Source of the DNA: Pelagicoccus sp. SDUM812002
GTDB taxonomy: Bacteria; Verrucomicrobiota; Verrucomicrobiia; Opitutales; Opitutaceae
Reading direction: 5' to 3'
Assembly: GCF_031127835.1 (NCBI RefSeq)
Contig: NZ_JARXHX010000005.1
Location: forward strand, 186,001 to 250,000
DNA length: 64,000 nucleotides
Shown one piece after another: positions 34,772 through 42,333 of the stretch. Positions within the stretch are counted from its first letter, which is position 1. Each line of letters opens with the position of its first letter. The notes beneath the pieces are model-generated. The model was not told the origin of the DNA. It saw only the letters and a list, made by a program, of their open reading frames with translations, and ran no database searches. The position numbers and the translations under genes were made by a program.

Positions 34772-35374
34772 ATGAAGAAACTACTCAAACTCAGTGCTTC
34801 GGTTATTGCCGTTTCCGCCCTCACTCACGCCGCCAGCGCGGCCTACATCACTGGTTCCGTTGCTTTCGATGGATCGGTTGCTCTGGATGCACCGATCCCG
34901 AGCGCCACAAGCTTTCTCTCATTCGACAACGCTAAGGTTTCGACTGGTACCCAGTCCGGGGACTATCTTGGAAGTGTGGGAAGTGCAGTAATGCTCGAGC
35001 CGCTGCAATTCAGCCCTTATGTCGCGCCAACGAATCCTCTTTGGAGTTTCTCGTTCGGAGGCAAGGATTTCTCATTTACCTTTGAAGACATGGTCAGCAC
35101 AGGGTCTGAAGCTCTGGGAGCCGGTCTCTGGAGACTCGATGTTGCGGGAACGGGAACGGCTATGATTTCTGGATACGATCCGACTCCGGGCGCATTTTCA
35201 ATTACGACCACGGGTGACGCAAATGCCACTGAACTTGGGTTTGGTGCTTTTACGTTTACCGCAGGGTCTGACCCCGCACCTGAAACCGTTCCTGACTCTG
35301 GAACAAGTGCGGCTCTTCTTGGCCTAGGTCTGCTCTGCGCCGTTAGCGCGAGCCGCTGGAAGCGCAACAAGTAG
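34772..35374 (+). CDS. VPDSG-CTERM exosortase-target secreted protein
   Basis: 200-residue exported protein with a signal peptide (SVIAVSALTHAASAA) and a C-terminal sorting tail: VPDSGTSAALLGLGLL, a hydrophobic helix, then a basic end (RWKRNK). This tail is the VPDSG variant of the PEP-CTERM signal, read by exosortase and found mostly in Verrucomicrobiota. The middle is beta-rich and has no catalytic motif. It is expected to be cleaved and anchored or released at the cell surface, often linked with exopolysaccharide. No exosortase gene is in this window. Confidence 0.9.
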   Translation: MKKLLKLSASVIAVSALTHAASAAYITGSVAFDGSVALDAPIPSATSFLSFDNAKVSTGTQSGDYLGSVGSAVMLEPLQFSPYVAPTNPLWSFSFGGKDFSFTFEDMVSTGSEALGAGLWRLDVAGTGTAMISGYDPTPGAFSITTTGDANATELGFGAFTFTAGSDPAPETVPDSGTSAALLGLGLLCAVSASRWKRNK

Positions 35375-35390
35375 TTGCCCCAGGGCCGAA

Positions 35391-36275
35391 CTATTCAATT
35401 TTACCGGCGCGCGTTGCCATCGGTTTCTCCGGTTGGGCGACGCGCGTCTTTTTATGCCTGCTCATCCAACTCGACAATGTTTCGGGCTTGTTGGTGGTGA
35501 TTGAAAGGGCGCCCAAGTCGAACCACTTTTTCGCCAAGTGCGGATCGTCTATGGTCCAAGTATGCAGTTCGTAGTTGTTTTCGTGAAAAGGGGCGAGGTA
35601 GGTAGCGTCGATATCTGGATGTGCGTAAAGGCTGACGCCGTCCGCTCCGGTCCGACGTAGTTCGATGAGGAGTTGTTGAGATGAAGGTAGGAGGTTGCGG
35701 CCTTTGGTCCGGTAGCGTGGCGTGGCAAGTAGGATGGCTTTGAGCGAAGGGCGTTGGCGCTTAATCGCTCTGACGACGCGTCCGCTAAAGGCAATGATGA
35801 CGAGTTGGGATGCTGAGATGTCGGAGGAGTCGATCTCTTTGAGCAAGTGGCGTACGATCTTGCTGCTACTCTTGATTTCGATATAGAGCTTCTTGCCCTG
35901 AGGCACGGTTGCTAGGACTTCGGCTAGGGTCGGGATGACCGAAGCAGCGAGAGGTGAGGGAGTAGGATCGATATGTGGCGAGCGAAGGGTAAGAGCCTGA
36001 AGGTCGGCTAACTTGGATTTGCGGACAGTGAGGTTTGGGGTGGCGTACTCTCCTGTAGTCGGATTATGGATGCAGACGATCTTTCGATCCCTGGTGAGGT
36101 GAAAGTCGCCTTCGATGGCGTCAGCTCCTTGCTCCCAGGCAAGTTGGAATGCGGGTAGGGTATTCTCTGGGGCGTCTGCGGAGGCTCCACGATGGGCGAC
36201 GATGAGGGGCCGGGAGGAGGCGTGCATAGCGATCGTAATAAGGAGGATCCTGACGACAAACTGGGAGAAGACCAT
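35391..36275 (-). CDS. Glycerophosphodiester phosphodiesterase family protein, exported
   Basis: Hydrolyses glycerophosphodiesters to glycerol-3-phosphate and an alcohol. 294 residues with a short hydrophobic N-terminus (FVVRILLITIAMHASS) that should export it. The catalytic start of the family is clear: VAHRGASADAPENTLPAF with its His and Arg, then the metal-site Glu in EGDFHLTRD and the second His in IHNPTTGEY. Further strands (KLYIEIKSS, ELHTWTIDDP) complete the TIM barrel. It may recover phosphate or glycerol from lipid head groups. The first bases after its stop hold a terminator for the convergent gene. Confidence 0.92.
   Translation of the reverse strand: MVFSQFVVRILLITIAMHASSRPLIVAHRGASADAPENTLPAFQLAWEQGADAIEGDFHLTRDRKIVCIHNPTTGEYATPNLTVRKSKLADLQALTLRSPHIDPTPSPLAASVIPTLAEVLATVPQGKKLYIEIKSSSKIVRHLLKEIDSSDISASQLVIIAFSGRVVRAIKRQRPSLKAILLATPRYRTKGRNLLPSSQQLLIELRRTGADGVSLYAHPDIDATYLAPFHENNYELHTWTIDDPHLAKKWFDLGALSITTNKPETLSSWMSRHKKTRVAQPEKPMATRAGKIE
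35408..35453 (+). terminator. Terminator of the VPDSG-CTERM gene, inside the convergent gene's coding end
   Basis: Stem CGCGCGTTGCC/GGCGACGCGCG with one mismatch, followed by TCTTTTT on the plus strand. It lies wholly within the last codons of the glycerophosphodiesterase gene on the other strand. Confidence 0.75.
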
Positions 36276-36315
36276 GAGAAACGATGACGATGGGAAGATG
36301 CGTTGATAGGCGTGC

Positions 36316-36540
36316 CTACCCCTCGATCTTTATGATGGAAACAGGGCAGTGAAACTCAGCTTCCTTCAGAGCCTCGCGATCTTCCTCGAAGCCTTGGCCA
36401 ATCTCGAAAGAGCCTGCCGTATCCAAGATTTGGTGAAGTTGAGCTAGGCCTTCTTCGTCCATTTTCCAATAGTTGGGTGCAACTTCAGCGCAGAAAGCAC
36501 AGCCGATACAGTCCTCACGTTTGTGTTTGATGGCGAGCAT
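36316..36540 (-). CDS. Single-cluster ferredoxin
   Basis: 74-residue electron carrier with cluster ligands C11, C14, C17 (CIGCAFC) and C65 (HCPVSII), the pattern of a single [4Fe-4S] ferredoxin. It is acidic, soluble and cytoplasmic. It starts 28 bases after the U32-family gene, so they are probably one transcript and it may supply electrons to that protein. The 4Fe-4S type is inferred from spacing. Confidence 0.92.
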   Translation of the reverse strand: MLAIKHKREDCIGCAFCAEVAPNYWKMDEEGLAQLHQILDTAGSFEIGQGFEEDREALKEAEFHCPVSIIKIEG

Positions 36541-36568
36541 GTAGCTGATGCGTTGCGGGTTCCTTACA

Positions 36569-37861
36569 TTATTGAGTTGTTGGCAGATGGAGAAAGAACT
36601 TGTCGTTAAGGCGGACTTTGGCAGGGACTTGTATGCTGAAGACTTGGCCGTTGGTAACGCTTTCGACTGTAGTTGAATTGTCGAGACGGAGGGCCTCGGT
36701 AGTTCCTTTTACGACGCCGGTAGTTTCGCCGATGATGAGGTACTCCTGGCCTTCCTTAACGGTACCACTAGCGGTGATTTCTGCGACGCCGAGTTTGTTG
36801 TAATAGTGGGTGACGCGCCCGGCTTGCCCTTTTTGGCGGGTGGCTTTGGTACCGTGGGTCATGGACCAGCCTTGCTCGCGGCCGAGATAGTAGCCGGATG
36901 AATGCCCGCGATGGTAAACCTTTTTGAGGTCGTCGTTGAGTGTGGCGACGAGCTCGGGATTGTAGGTTTCCTCTTGGATGGCGTCCACGGCTTGGCGGTA
37001 AACTTCGGTGACAGTCGATACGTATTCGGGCGAGCGGCCGCGGCCTTCGAGCTTGAGGGTGTGCACGCCGGCTTCGAGGACTTTGTCGAGGAAGTCGATG
37101 GTGCAGATGTCGTTGGGAGACATGACGAAGTTGTTGTCGATGAGGAGTTCTTTGCCGGATTGTTGGTCGACGACTTTGTATTCTTTGCGGCAGTTTTGGG
37201 TGCAGGCGCCGCGGTTGGCGGAGGCGTTGTCGGTGTAGAGGGACATGCCGCAGCGGCCGGAGACGGCGATGCAGAGGGCGCCGTGGGCGAAGGCTTCGAT
37301 CTCGACGGGGCGTCCGGAGGGGCCGCGGAGGTCATCGGCGATGACTTGTTGGCGGATCTTGCGGATCATGGAAAGGTTGAGCTCTCGAGCGAGGACGATG
37401 CGGTCGCAGAATTGGGCGTAGAATTTGAAGGATTGGTAGTTGGAGACGGAGAATTGGGTGGAGAGATGGACTTCGAGGCCGAGTTCTCTACCTTTGAGAA
37501 TGCAGGCCATATCGGAGGCGATGACGGCGTCGACTTTTTGTTTGGCGGCTTCTTCGAGCAGGGCGAAGCAGAGCTTGAGGTCGTGGTCGTAGAGGAGGGT
37601 GTTGAGTGTGAGGTAGCCGCGGATTCCGGCTGCGTGGCAGCGGATCATGATCTCTTCGAGGTCCTTGAGGTGAAAGGAGCGGCGAGAGCGAGCTCGCATG
37701 TTGAGCTGGGCAAGGCCGAAATAGACGGAGTCGGCTCCGGAGTCGATGGCGGCTTGCAGGGAGGCGTAGCAACCGGCGGGAGCGAGGATTTCAACGTGTT
37801 CGGAGGCGGTGCTGGAGGCTTGTGTCGAGGTGGTTTCAGGTGCGGTGCTGGTGGCGCTCAT
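36569..37861 (-). CDS. Peptidase U32 family protein (TrhP/YegQ-like)
   Basis: 430 residues. U32 proteins were first called collagenases, but several (TrhP, RlhA) hydroxylate RNA bases and use an iron-sulfur cluster. The family signature is clear: [20 protein letters not shown], followed by [12 protein letters not shown], giving several cluster-type Cys residues. The N-terminal TIM-barrel start is [20 protein letters not shown]. The first 22 residues are a Ser/Thr/Ala-rich tail not usual for the family, so the start may be slightly downstream. Closest in layout to TrhP, which makes 5-hydroxyuridine in tRNA. The adjacent ferredoxin fits such a redox role. Specific activity is inferred. Confidence 0.9.
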   Translation of the reverse strand: MSATSTAPETTSTQASSTASEHVEILAPAGCYASLQAAIDSGADSVYFGLAQLNMRARSRRSFHLKDLEEIMIRCHAAGIRGYLTLNTLLYDHDLKLCFALLEEAAKQKVDAVIASDMACILKGRELGLEVHLSTQFSVSNYQSFKFYAQFCDRIVLARELNLSMIRKIRQQVIADDLRGPSGRPVEIEAFAHGALCIAVSGRCGMSLYTDNASANRGACTQNCRKEYKVVDQQSGKELLIDNNFVMSPNDICTIDFLDKVLEAGVHTLKLEGRGRSPEYVSTVTEVYRQAVDAIQEETYNPELVATLNDDLKKVYHRGHSSGYYLGREQGWSMTHGTKATRQKGQAGRVTHYYNKLGVAEITASGTVKEGQEYLIIGETTGVVKGTTEALRLDNSTTVESVTNGQVFSIQVPAKVRLNDKFFLHLPTTQ

Positions 37862-37944
37862 GGCTGTCTTTTGGCTGGGTATATGAATTAAAGACAGGTT
37901 GGTATGTGTTTTGGGGTGTGGGAGTCAAGGGCGGCGGTGGCGGG

Positions 37945-37971
37945 TGTGTCCGCTGGGACAGCGGACGCTAC
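37945..37971 (-). repeat. REP-like palindrome, unit 2 of a pair
   Basis: Minus strand: GTAG head, then GTCCGCTG/CAGCGGAC, a perfect eight-base stem with a three-base loop. It lies 29 bases from a second unit in the same orientation. Confidence 0.55.
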
Positions 37972-38000
37972 CTCGGCGGGGCTGTGGATGCTGCATTGCG

Positions 38001-38024
38001 GCGTGTCGCGAGCGACAGCCCTAC
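38001..38024 (-). repeat. REP-like palindrome at the panE-like gene 3' end, unit 1 of a pair
   Basis: Minus strand GTAGGGCTGTCGCTCGCGAC followed by ACGC; the GTAG provides the TAG stop of the ketopantoate-reductase-like gene. Confidence 0.55.
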
Positions 38025-38899
38025 GGTTTTGATTCTAGCAGGGAGAGGAGGTGGGCGGTTAGTTCGTTGTAGGGCGTGGGGATCCGGTGCTTTTTGCCGA
38101 GGCGGGCGATGACACCGTTTCTGGCGTCCCATTCCATCGGGCGATGGGCGACTAGGTCGGCGTGGAGGGAGTTCATGGAGCCGTCGGGGGCTGCGGCGGC
38201 ACCGGAGACGACGGTTTGAATGATGGTTTCGTCGAGGGTTGCTCCTTCGGCCCGACCGACCGCGATGCACTCTTGGATGAGGTTTTTCATGATATCGGCG
38301 GCACGGGGATCGGCGGCGATATTGGCGGGCTGGTTGACGAGGGCGGAGATGGCGCCGGCGGCGTTGATGCAGAGCTTTCGCCAGGCGGCGGTGGACCAGT
38401 CGTCGGTGAGGTTGACGGTGACGGCGGGATCGTCGAAGAGGGTGGCGAAGTCTGCTGATTCGGGGGTGTTTGGGACGTCGATGCGAACGTCTCCGTGGCG
38501 AATGATTTGTCCGTGGCTTTTGCGCTCGGCGGGGCAGTCGATGATGACGGGAACGATGCGTTCGACAGGGAAATAGGGGGTGAGATTGGCGAGGTGTTCG
38601 ACTCCGTTTTGCACGACGGCGATACGGGTGCCGTGCCCGGAAAGACGCTCGAACCAGTTGGCTGCTTGGGGGACTTGGTAGGTTTTGGTGGCGAGGACGA
38701 TCCAGTCGACGAGAGTGGTGCTGGATGAGTGGGTGTGAACGGTGACGGGATGGGTGAGCGTCTGGCTGTTGGCGGTGATCTCGAGTTTCTCGAAGGGGGT
38801 ACGGGCACAAATGGAGGCTGTATTTTGGGGATTCTCGAGGAGGAATGACGCGAGGGTGCCTCCGATGGCGCCGGGGCCGATGACTGCGATTTTTGGCAT
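38021..38899 (-). CDS. 2-dehydropantoate 2-reductase family protein (PanE/ApbA-like)
   Basis: NADPH-dependent reductase family that makes pantoate for coenzyme A. 292 residues with the N-terminal dinucleotide site (IAVIGPGAIGGTLASFL) and the middle signature TYQVPQAANWF and VVQNGVEHL. The C-terminal helical domain contains the usual KLCINAAGAISAL, with the catalytic Lys in AAWRKLCIN. Many paralogues act on other keto acids, so pantothenate synthesis is probable, not proven. It stands alone between REP-like repeats. The stop codon TAG is the head of a repeat. Confidence 0.9.
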   Translation of the reverse strand: MPKIAVIGPGAIGGTLASFLLENPQNTASICARTPFEKLEITANSQTLTHPVTVHTHSSSTTLVDWIVLATKTYQVPQAANWFERLSGHGTRIAVVQNGVEHLANLTPYFPVERIVPVIIDCPAERKSHGQIIRHGDVRIDVPNTPESADFATLFDDPAVTVNLTDDWSTAAWRKLCINAAGAISALVNQPANIAADPRAADIMKNLIQECIAVGRAEGATLDETIIQTVVSGAAAAPDGSMNSLHADLVAHRPMEWDARNGVIARLGKKHRIPTPYNELTAHLLSLLESKP

Positions 38900-39020
38900 T
38901 TGAGAGGTTGGGTTGGCGTTGGGAGGGGGGAAGTTTAAAGGATGAACTGGAATCTTGAATACGAGAAAGCTCGGCGGGTAGCCGAGCTTGGGGGAATGCG
39001 GAACGTCTGAATTTTTGTTG

Positions 39021-39045
39021 GGATCGCGAGCAAGGTCGCTCCTAC
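39021..39045 (-). repeat. REP-like palindrome after the HIT gene
   Basis: Minus-strand GTAGGAGCGACCTTGCTCGC followed by GATCC, five bases after the HIT stop. It is very like the classic Pseudomonas-type REP head and matches the unit at 32631-32656 at most positions. Confidence 0.6.
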
Positions 39046-39050
39046 TTGTT

Positions 39051-39398
39051 TCAGCCGGGCGGCCAGGCCATCTGGCGGCCGGCTAGGAGATGGATGTGGA
39101 GGTGAGGGACGGCTTCACCGCCGTGAGGACCGTTGTTGATGACGGTGCGGAATCCGTCTTCCCAGCCGAGCTTGGCGGCGAGCTGCGGGATGATTGTCAT
39201 CATATGGCCGAGCAGCGCAGCGTCTTCGGGAGTGGCTTCTCCGATGCGCACGATGAGTTTTTTGGGAATGAGCAAGAGATGGGTGGGGGCTTGGGCGGCG
39301 ATGTCGTGGATGACGATGCATTGGTCGTCCTCGTACTCGATGGTAGCTGGGATCTCGCGGGCGATGATTTTTTGGAAGATGGTTTTTTCGTCTGACAT
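39051..39398 (-). CDS. HIT-family nucleotide hydrolase/transferase
   Basis: 115-residue HINT-type protein with the histidine triad H99-L-H101-I-H103-LL and the upstream DIAAQAPTHLLLIPKK segment. Such proteins hydrolyse aminoacyl-AMP or nucleoside phosphoramidates in the cytoplasm. I use the ATG at 39398; a TTG two codons earlier is less likely. Last gene of a four-gene minus-strand run with pabA/trpG, nrdR and an unknown gene. Confidence 0.93.
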   Translation of the reverse strand: MSDEKTIFQKIIAREIPATIEYEDDQCIVIHDIAAQAPTHLLLIPKKLIVRIGEATPEDAALLGHMMTIIPQLAAKLGWEDGFRTVINNGPHGGEAVPHLHIHLLAGRQMAWPPG

Positions 39399-39445
39399 GG
39401 GCAAAAATAGGGTCGCGGCAAAAAAGCCGTTCCAAACTCGGGTCG

Positions 39446-39919
39446 CTAGTAGATGATCAGGTTTAGGTGGCTGGAGGGGCGCGTGCGGGATTGGCAGAAG
39501 TCCCGGGCGTAAGCGATGGCCTCTTGGTAGGCAGCGGCGCGTCTGGCTGTCCAGCGTTTGCCGGTGGGGCAGATGGCTTCTTTCAGGCCAGTGAGGACGA
39601 GGAGCGGTTTTTCGAAGCGGCAGGTACGCTTGATCCCTTCGAGGAGTCGAGCGCGGAGGGCGAGCTCGGAGAAGCCTTGAGCTTCGGGGACTGAAATGAG
39701 GTCGATAATGGCGCGGTCGGGGTCGCGCGCAGTCTGATCGAGTAGAGTCTGGGCTGCGGCGAGAAACGACTCAGGGTGGTCGCGTTTTTCTTCTGGGAGG
39801 GTGGCCTCGATAGATTCCTTGATTTGGCGGGCGAAGTAGAGATCGTCTCCGATATCGTCGGCGAAGAGGGCACAGATGATCTGGAGCTTGGAAAAGTTTT
39901 TATGGGTGCCGTGTTTCAA
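39446..39919 (-). CDS. Conserved-looking protein of unknown function between nrdR and HIT genes
   Basis: 157 residues that I do not recognise. The only early start is a TTG at 39919. It is mainly helical, charged, and has no signal peptide, membrane segment or metal motif. Its position just after nrdR is where nusB often sits, and the size is similar, but I see no NusB motif. The frame is complete, its spacing to neighbours is 29 and 47 bases, and codon use matches them, so it is probably real. Confidence 0.7.
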   Translation of the reverse strand: MKHGTHKNFSKLQIICALFADDIGDDLYFARQIKESIEATLPEEKRDHPESFLAAAQTLLDQTARDPDRAIIDLISVPEAQGFSELALRARLLEGIKRTCRFEKPLLVLTGLKEAICPTGKRWTARRAAAYQEAIAYARDFCQSRTRPSSHLNLIIY

Positions 39920-39948
39920 GGGTAGAAGTGGGATTCGCGAGCTCGGTC

Positions 39949-40410
39949 TTAGAGGAGTTTTGGGGCGTTTAGATCACCAATCTCGTCGAGGAATTCGTCG
40001 AGGTTTTTGAAGTCTTTGTAGACGGAAGCGAAGCGGATGTAGGCGATAGGGTCGATGGCCTTCAGGTTCGCGAGGACCTTCTCGCCGATGACGGAGGAGG
40101 GGAACTCCATGCCGTATTCGGACTCGAGGGAGTCGATCATGTCCTCCACTAGCATGTTGATTTGTTCGGCGTCGACGGGGCGCTTTTGGCAGGCGCGGCG
40201 TAGAGAGTATATGATCTTTGCCTTGTCGAAGTCCTCGCGGCGTCCGTCTCGCTTGGTGACGTAGAGGTTCTCGCGGAGGATTTGTTCGGTCGTCGAGAAG
40301 CGGTGCGAACAGTCGAGGCATTCGCGTCGTCTGCGGATGGTGGATCCGTCCTTTGACGCGCGGGAGTCGATGACCTTGTCTAGCTCAGATCCGCACTTTG
40401 GGCATCTCAT
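39949..40410 (-). CDS. nrdR: Transcriptional repressor NrdR
   Basis: 153-residue repressor of ribonucleotide reductase genes. The N-terminal zinc ribbon has C3, C6, C31 and C34 (CPKC and CLDC), with the basic RRRRE stretch that helps DNA binding. Then comes the ATP-cone (VTKRDGRREDFDKAKI to IRFASVYKDF) that senses ATP/dATP. It starts six bases after the upstream amidotransferase gene. No NrdR box is obvious in this window, and no nrd gene is present. Confidence 0.96.
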   Translation of the reverse strand: MRCPKCGSELDKVIDSRASKDGSTIRRRRECLDCSHRFSTTEQILRENLYVTKRDGRREDFDKAKIIYSLRRACQKRPVDAEQINMLVEDMIDSLESEYGMEFPSSVIGEKVLANLKAIDPIAYIRFASVYKDFKNLDEFLDEIGDLNAPKLL

Positions 40411-40416
40411 AGTGGA

Positions 40417-40980
40417 TTAGAGAGTAAGGAAATTTTTGAGGATATCCATTCCGTTTTGCGTGGCGATGGATTCGGGGTGGAATTGCACGCCCCAGATGGG
40501 GAGCTCGCGATGGCGCAGGCCCATGATTTCGCCTTCAGCTGTCTCGGCGGTGATCTCGAGGCAATCGGGGAAGGAATCGCGCTCGACGACAAGGGAATGG
40601 TAGCGGGTGGCTTGCAGGCCTTGTGGGAGGCCTTGGAAAAGGTCTTTGCCGTGGTGGCTGATTGGGGATGTCTTGCCGTGCATCAGGCGGTCGGCGCGGA
40701 TGACTTTACCCCCAAAATGCTGGCCTATGGACTGGTGACCGAGGCAAACGCCGAAGAGGGGAACCTTGCCGGCGAAGGCTTCGATCATAGCGATCGATAT
40801 GCCGGCTTCGGTCGGCGAACAGGGGCCGGGGGAGATAAGCACGCGTTCAGGCTGGAGGGCTAGGGCTTCTTCGACAGTTATTTGGTCGTTGCGGTAGACG
40901 CGCTGCTCGACGCCGAGGGTACCGAAGTACTGGACGAGGTTGAAGGTGAAGGAGTCGTAGTTGTCGATGACAAGCAGCAT
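40417..40980 (-). CDS. pabA: Anthranilate/aminodeoxychorismate synthase glutaminase subunit
   Basis: Class I glutamine amidotransferase of 187 residues that supplies ammonia for anthranilate or aminodeoxychorismate. Its start [14 protein letters not shown] and oxyanion segment [11 protein letters not shown] are typical, and the catalytic triad is seen as C79 in GVCLGHQ and His/Glu in VQFHPES. The sequence does not settle TrpG versus PabA, and one protein often serves both. No synthase large subunit is nearby, which slightly favours a shared or pabA role. Confidence 0.93.
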   Translation of the reverse strand: MLLVIDNYDSFTFNLVQYFGTLGVEQRVYRNDQITVEEALALQPERVLISPGPCSPTEAGISIAMIEAFAGKVPLFGVCLGHQSIGQHFGGKVIRADRLMHGKTSPISHHGKDLFQGLPQGLQATRYHSLVVERDSFPDCLEITAETAEGEIMGLRHRELPIWGVQFHPESIATQNGMDILKNFLTL

Positions 40981-41156
40981 GATGAACGGTGTTAGGGCTG
41001 GTTTAAATAGGGAGCTCGGGAGAGGGTCAAGCTTGGCGCGGGCAGTGTGAATAAGTAGGACTCGCGAGGTTAGGTGTCGGGTTTCTTGTATTCGGTCGCG
41101 GGGTGGAAGATTAGGGTTGTTCGAGGTGGTGGTAGCGGTAGGTTTTGAGCCGATTT

Positions 41157-42302
41157 ATGAGCGACCATTTCCAGTTGATTAAAAAGGATGCCGACACGGG
41201 TGCGCGTCGCGGACGTTTGAAGACGCTGCACGGGACAATCGAAACGCCTATTTTCATGCCTGTGGGCACCCAGGCGACGGTGAAAGGGTTGACCCCCAAG
41301 CAGATAAAGGAAGATGTGGGAGCTCAGATTATCTTAGGCAACACCTACCATCTGAATCTGCGTCCGGGCTCAGAGTTGATTCGGGATGCGGGCGGACTTC
41401 ATAAATTCATGAATTGGGACGGCCCAATCCTTACGGATAGCGGAGGGTTTCAGGCTTTTAGCTTAGCTAAGCTGAGCAAGCTGACAGAAGAGGGAGTGGC
41501 ATTCCAGTCGCACTTGGATGGGTCGAAGGTGTTTTTGGGACCGAAAGAGGTGATGACGATTCAAGCTAATTTAGGCTCGGACATTGCGATGGTTATTGAC
41601 GAATGTCCGCCGTATCCGTGCAAGAAGGACGATTGCGTGAGAGCTATCGAACGCACGACGCGTTGGGCGAAAGCGTGCAAGGAGATTGCGATGGATAATG
41701 GTTTTCTGGATACGGGGCACCATGTTTTTGCGATCGCTCAAGGGTCTGAGTTTGCAGATCTGCGCCGTCGCTCAGCAGAGGAATTAGCGGAGCTTGATTT
41801 TCCGGGATACGCGATCGGAGGGGTGAGCGTGGGAGAACCGGAGCCGGAAATGCTGAAACAGGTGCGGGCGACGGCTCCGTTTTTGCCAGAGGACAAGCCG
41901 CGCTATACCATGGGATTGGGTACTCCGCCCCAAATGCTCAAGATGATCGCTGCAGGCGTGGATATGTTTGACTGCGTGTTGCCGAGCCGCGTGGCCCGCA
42001 ATGGCGCGTTTTTCACTCCGGACGGGATGAAGAATATTCGTAATTCCCGTTTCACTACGGATCTGAATCCACTGGTGGAAGGTATGGAGAACTATACCTG
42101 CCAAAATTTCACGCGGGCATACTTGCGTCACCTGACGATGGCGAAGGAAATGCTAAGCTGCACCTTGTTGACGTTGCACAACTTGCATTTCTATTTGGAT
42201 TTGATGGAGCAAGTTCGCTTTCACATCGAAGCGGGAGACTACGCACCTTGGAGCAAAGATTGGATCGAGCGTTACGAGTCGGGAGAACGCGAGGATAACT
42301 GA
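41157..42302 (+). CDS. tgt: tRNA-guanine transglycosylase with reduced zinc site
   Basis: Exchanges guanine 34 for a 7-deazaguanine (preQ1 or queuine) in GUN-anticodon tRNAs. I start at the ATG at 41157; an earlier TTG is less likely. The TIM-barrel marks are present: LGNTYHLNLRPGSELI, the Asp in TDSGGFQAFSL, VIDECPPYP, GYAIGGVSVGEP and the nucleophile Asp in MFDCVLPSR. Compared with E. coli Tgt, two zinc ligands are lost: C302 is M310 and C304 is N312, while C307 (C315) and H333 (H341) remain with the same 26-residue spacing. The usual QGG is QGS. A two-ligand site, a different metal or no zinc are possible. An MFS gene follows by 31 bases. Confidence 0.92.
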   Translation: MSDHFQLIKKDADTGARRGRLKTLHGTIETPIFMPVGTQATVKGLTPKQIKEDVGAQIILGNTYHLNLRPGSELIRDAGGLHKFMNWDGPILTDSGGFQAFSLAKLSKLTEEGVAFQSHLDGSKVFLGPKEVMTIQANLGSDIAMVIDECPPYPCKKDDCVRAIERTTRWAKACKEIAMDNGFLDTGHHVFAIAQGSEFADLRRRSAEELAELDFPGYAIGGVSVGEPEPEMLKQVRATAPFLPEDKPRYTMGLGTPPQMLKMIAAGVDMFDCVLPSRVARNGAFFTPDGMKNIRNSRFTTDLNPLVEGMENYTCQNFTRAYLRHLTMAKEMLSCTLLTLHNLHFYLDLMEQVRFHIEAGDYAPWSKDWIERYESGEREDN

Positions 42303-42333
42303 CGAGCTTTAGGTGTATTGGTAGGGTGGGGTC

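Noticed and set aside
36902-37891. Long plus-strand open frame of 329 codons
   Set aside because: It is antisense to the U32-family gene, is rich in Gly, Val and Asp as a mirror of G/C-ending codons, and has no recognisable domain.
37968-38810. Arg/Pro-rich minus-strand frame overlapping the panE-like gene
   Set aside because: Composition is typical of an out-of-frame GC-rich shadow; the overlapping frame has the NADPH motif.
41054-41067. GTAGGACTCGCGAG as a further REP-like unit
   Set aside because: It looks like a shortened relative of the unit at 39021-39045, but it is too short and has the opposite orientation, so I did not list it.
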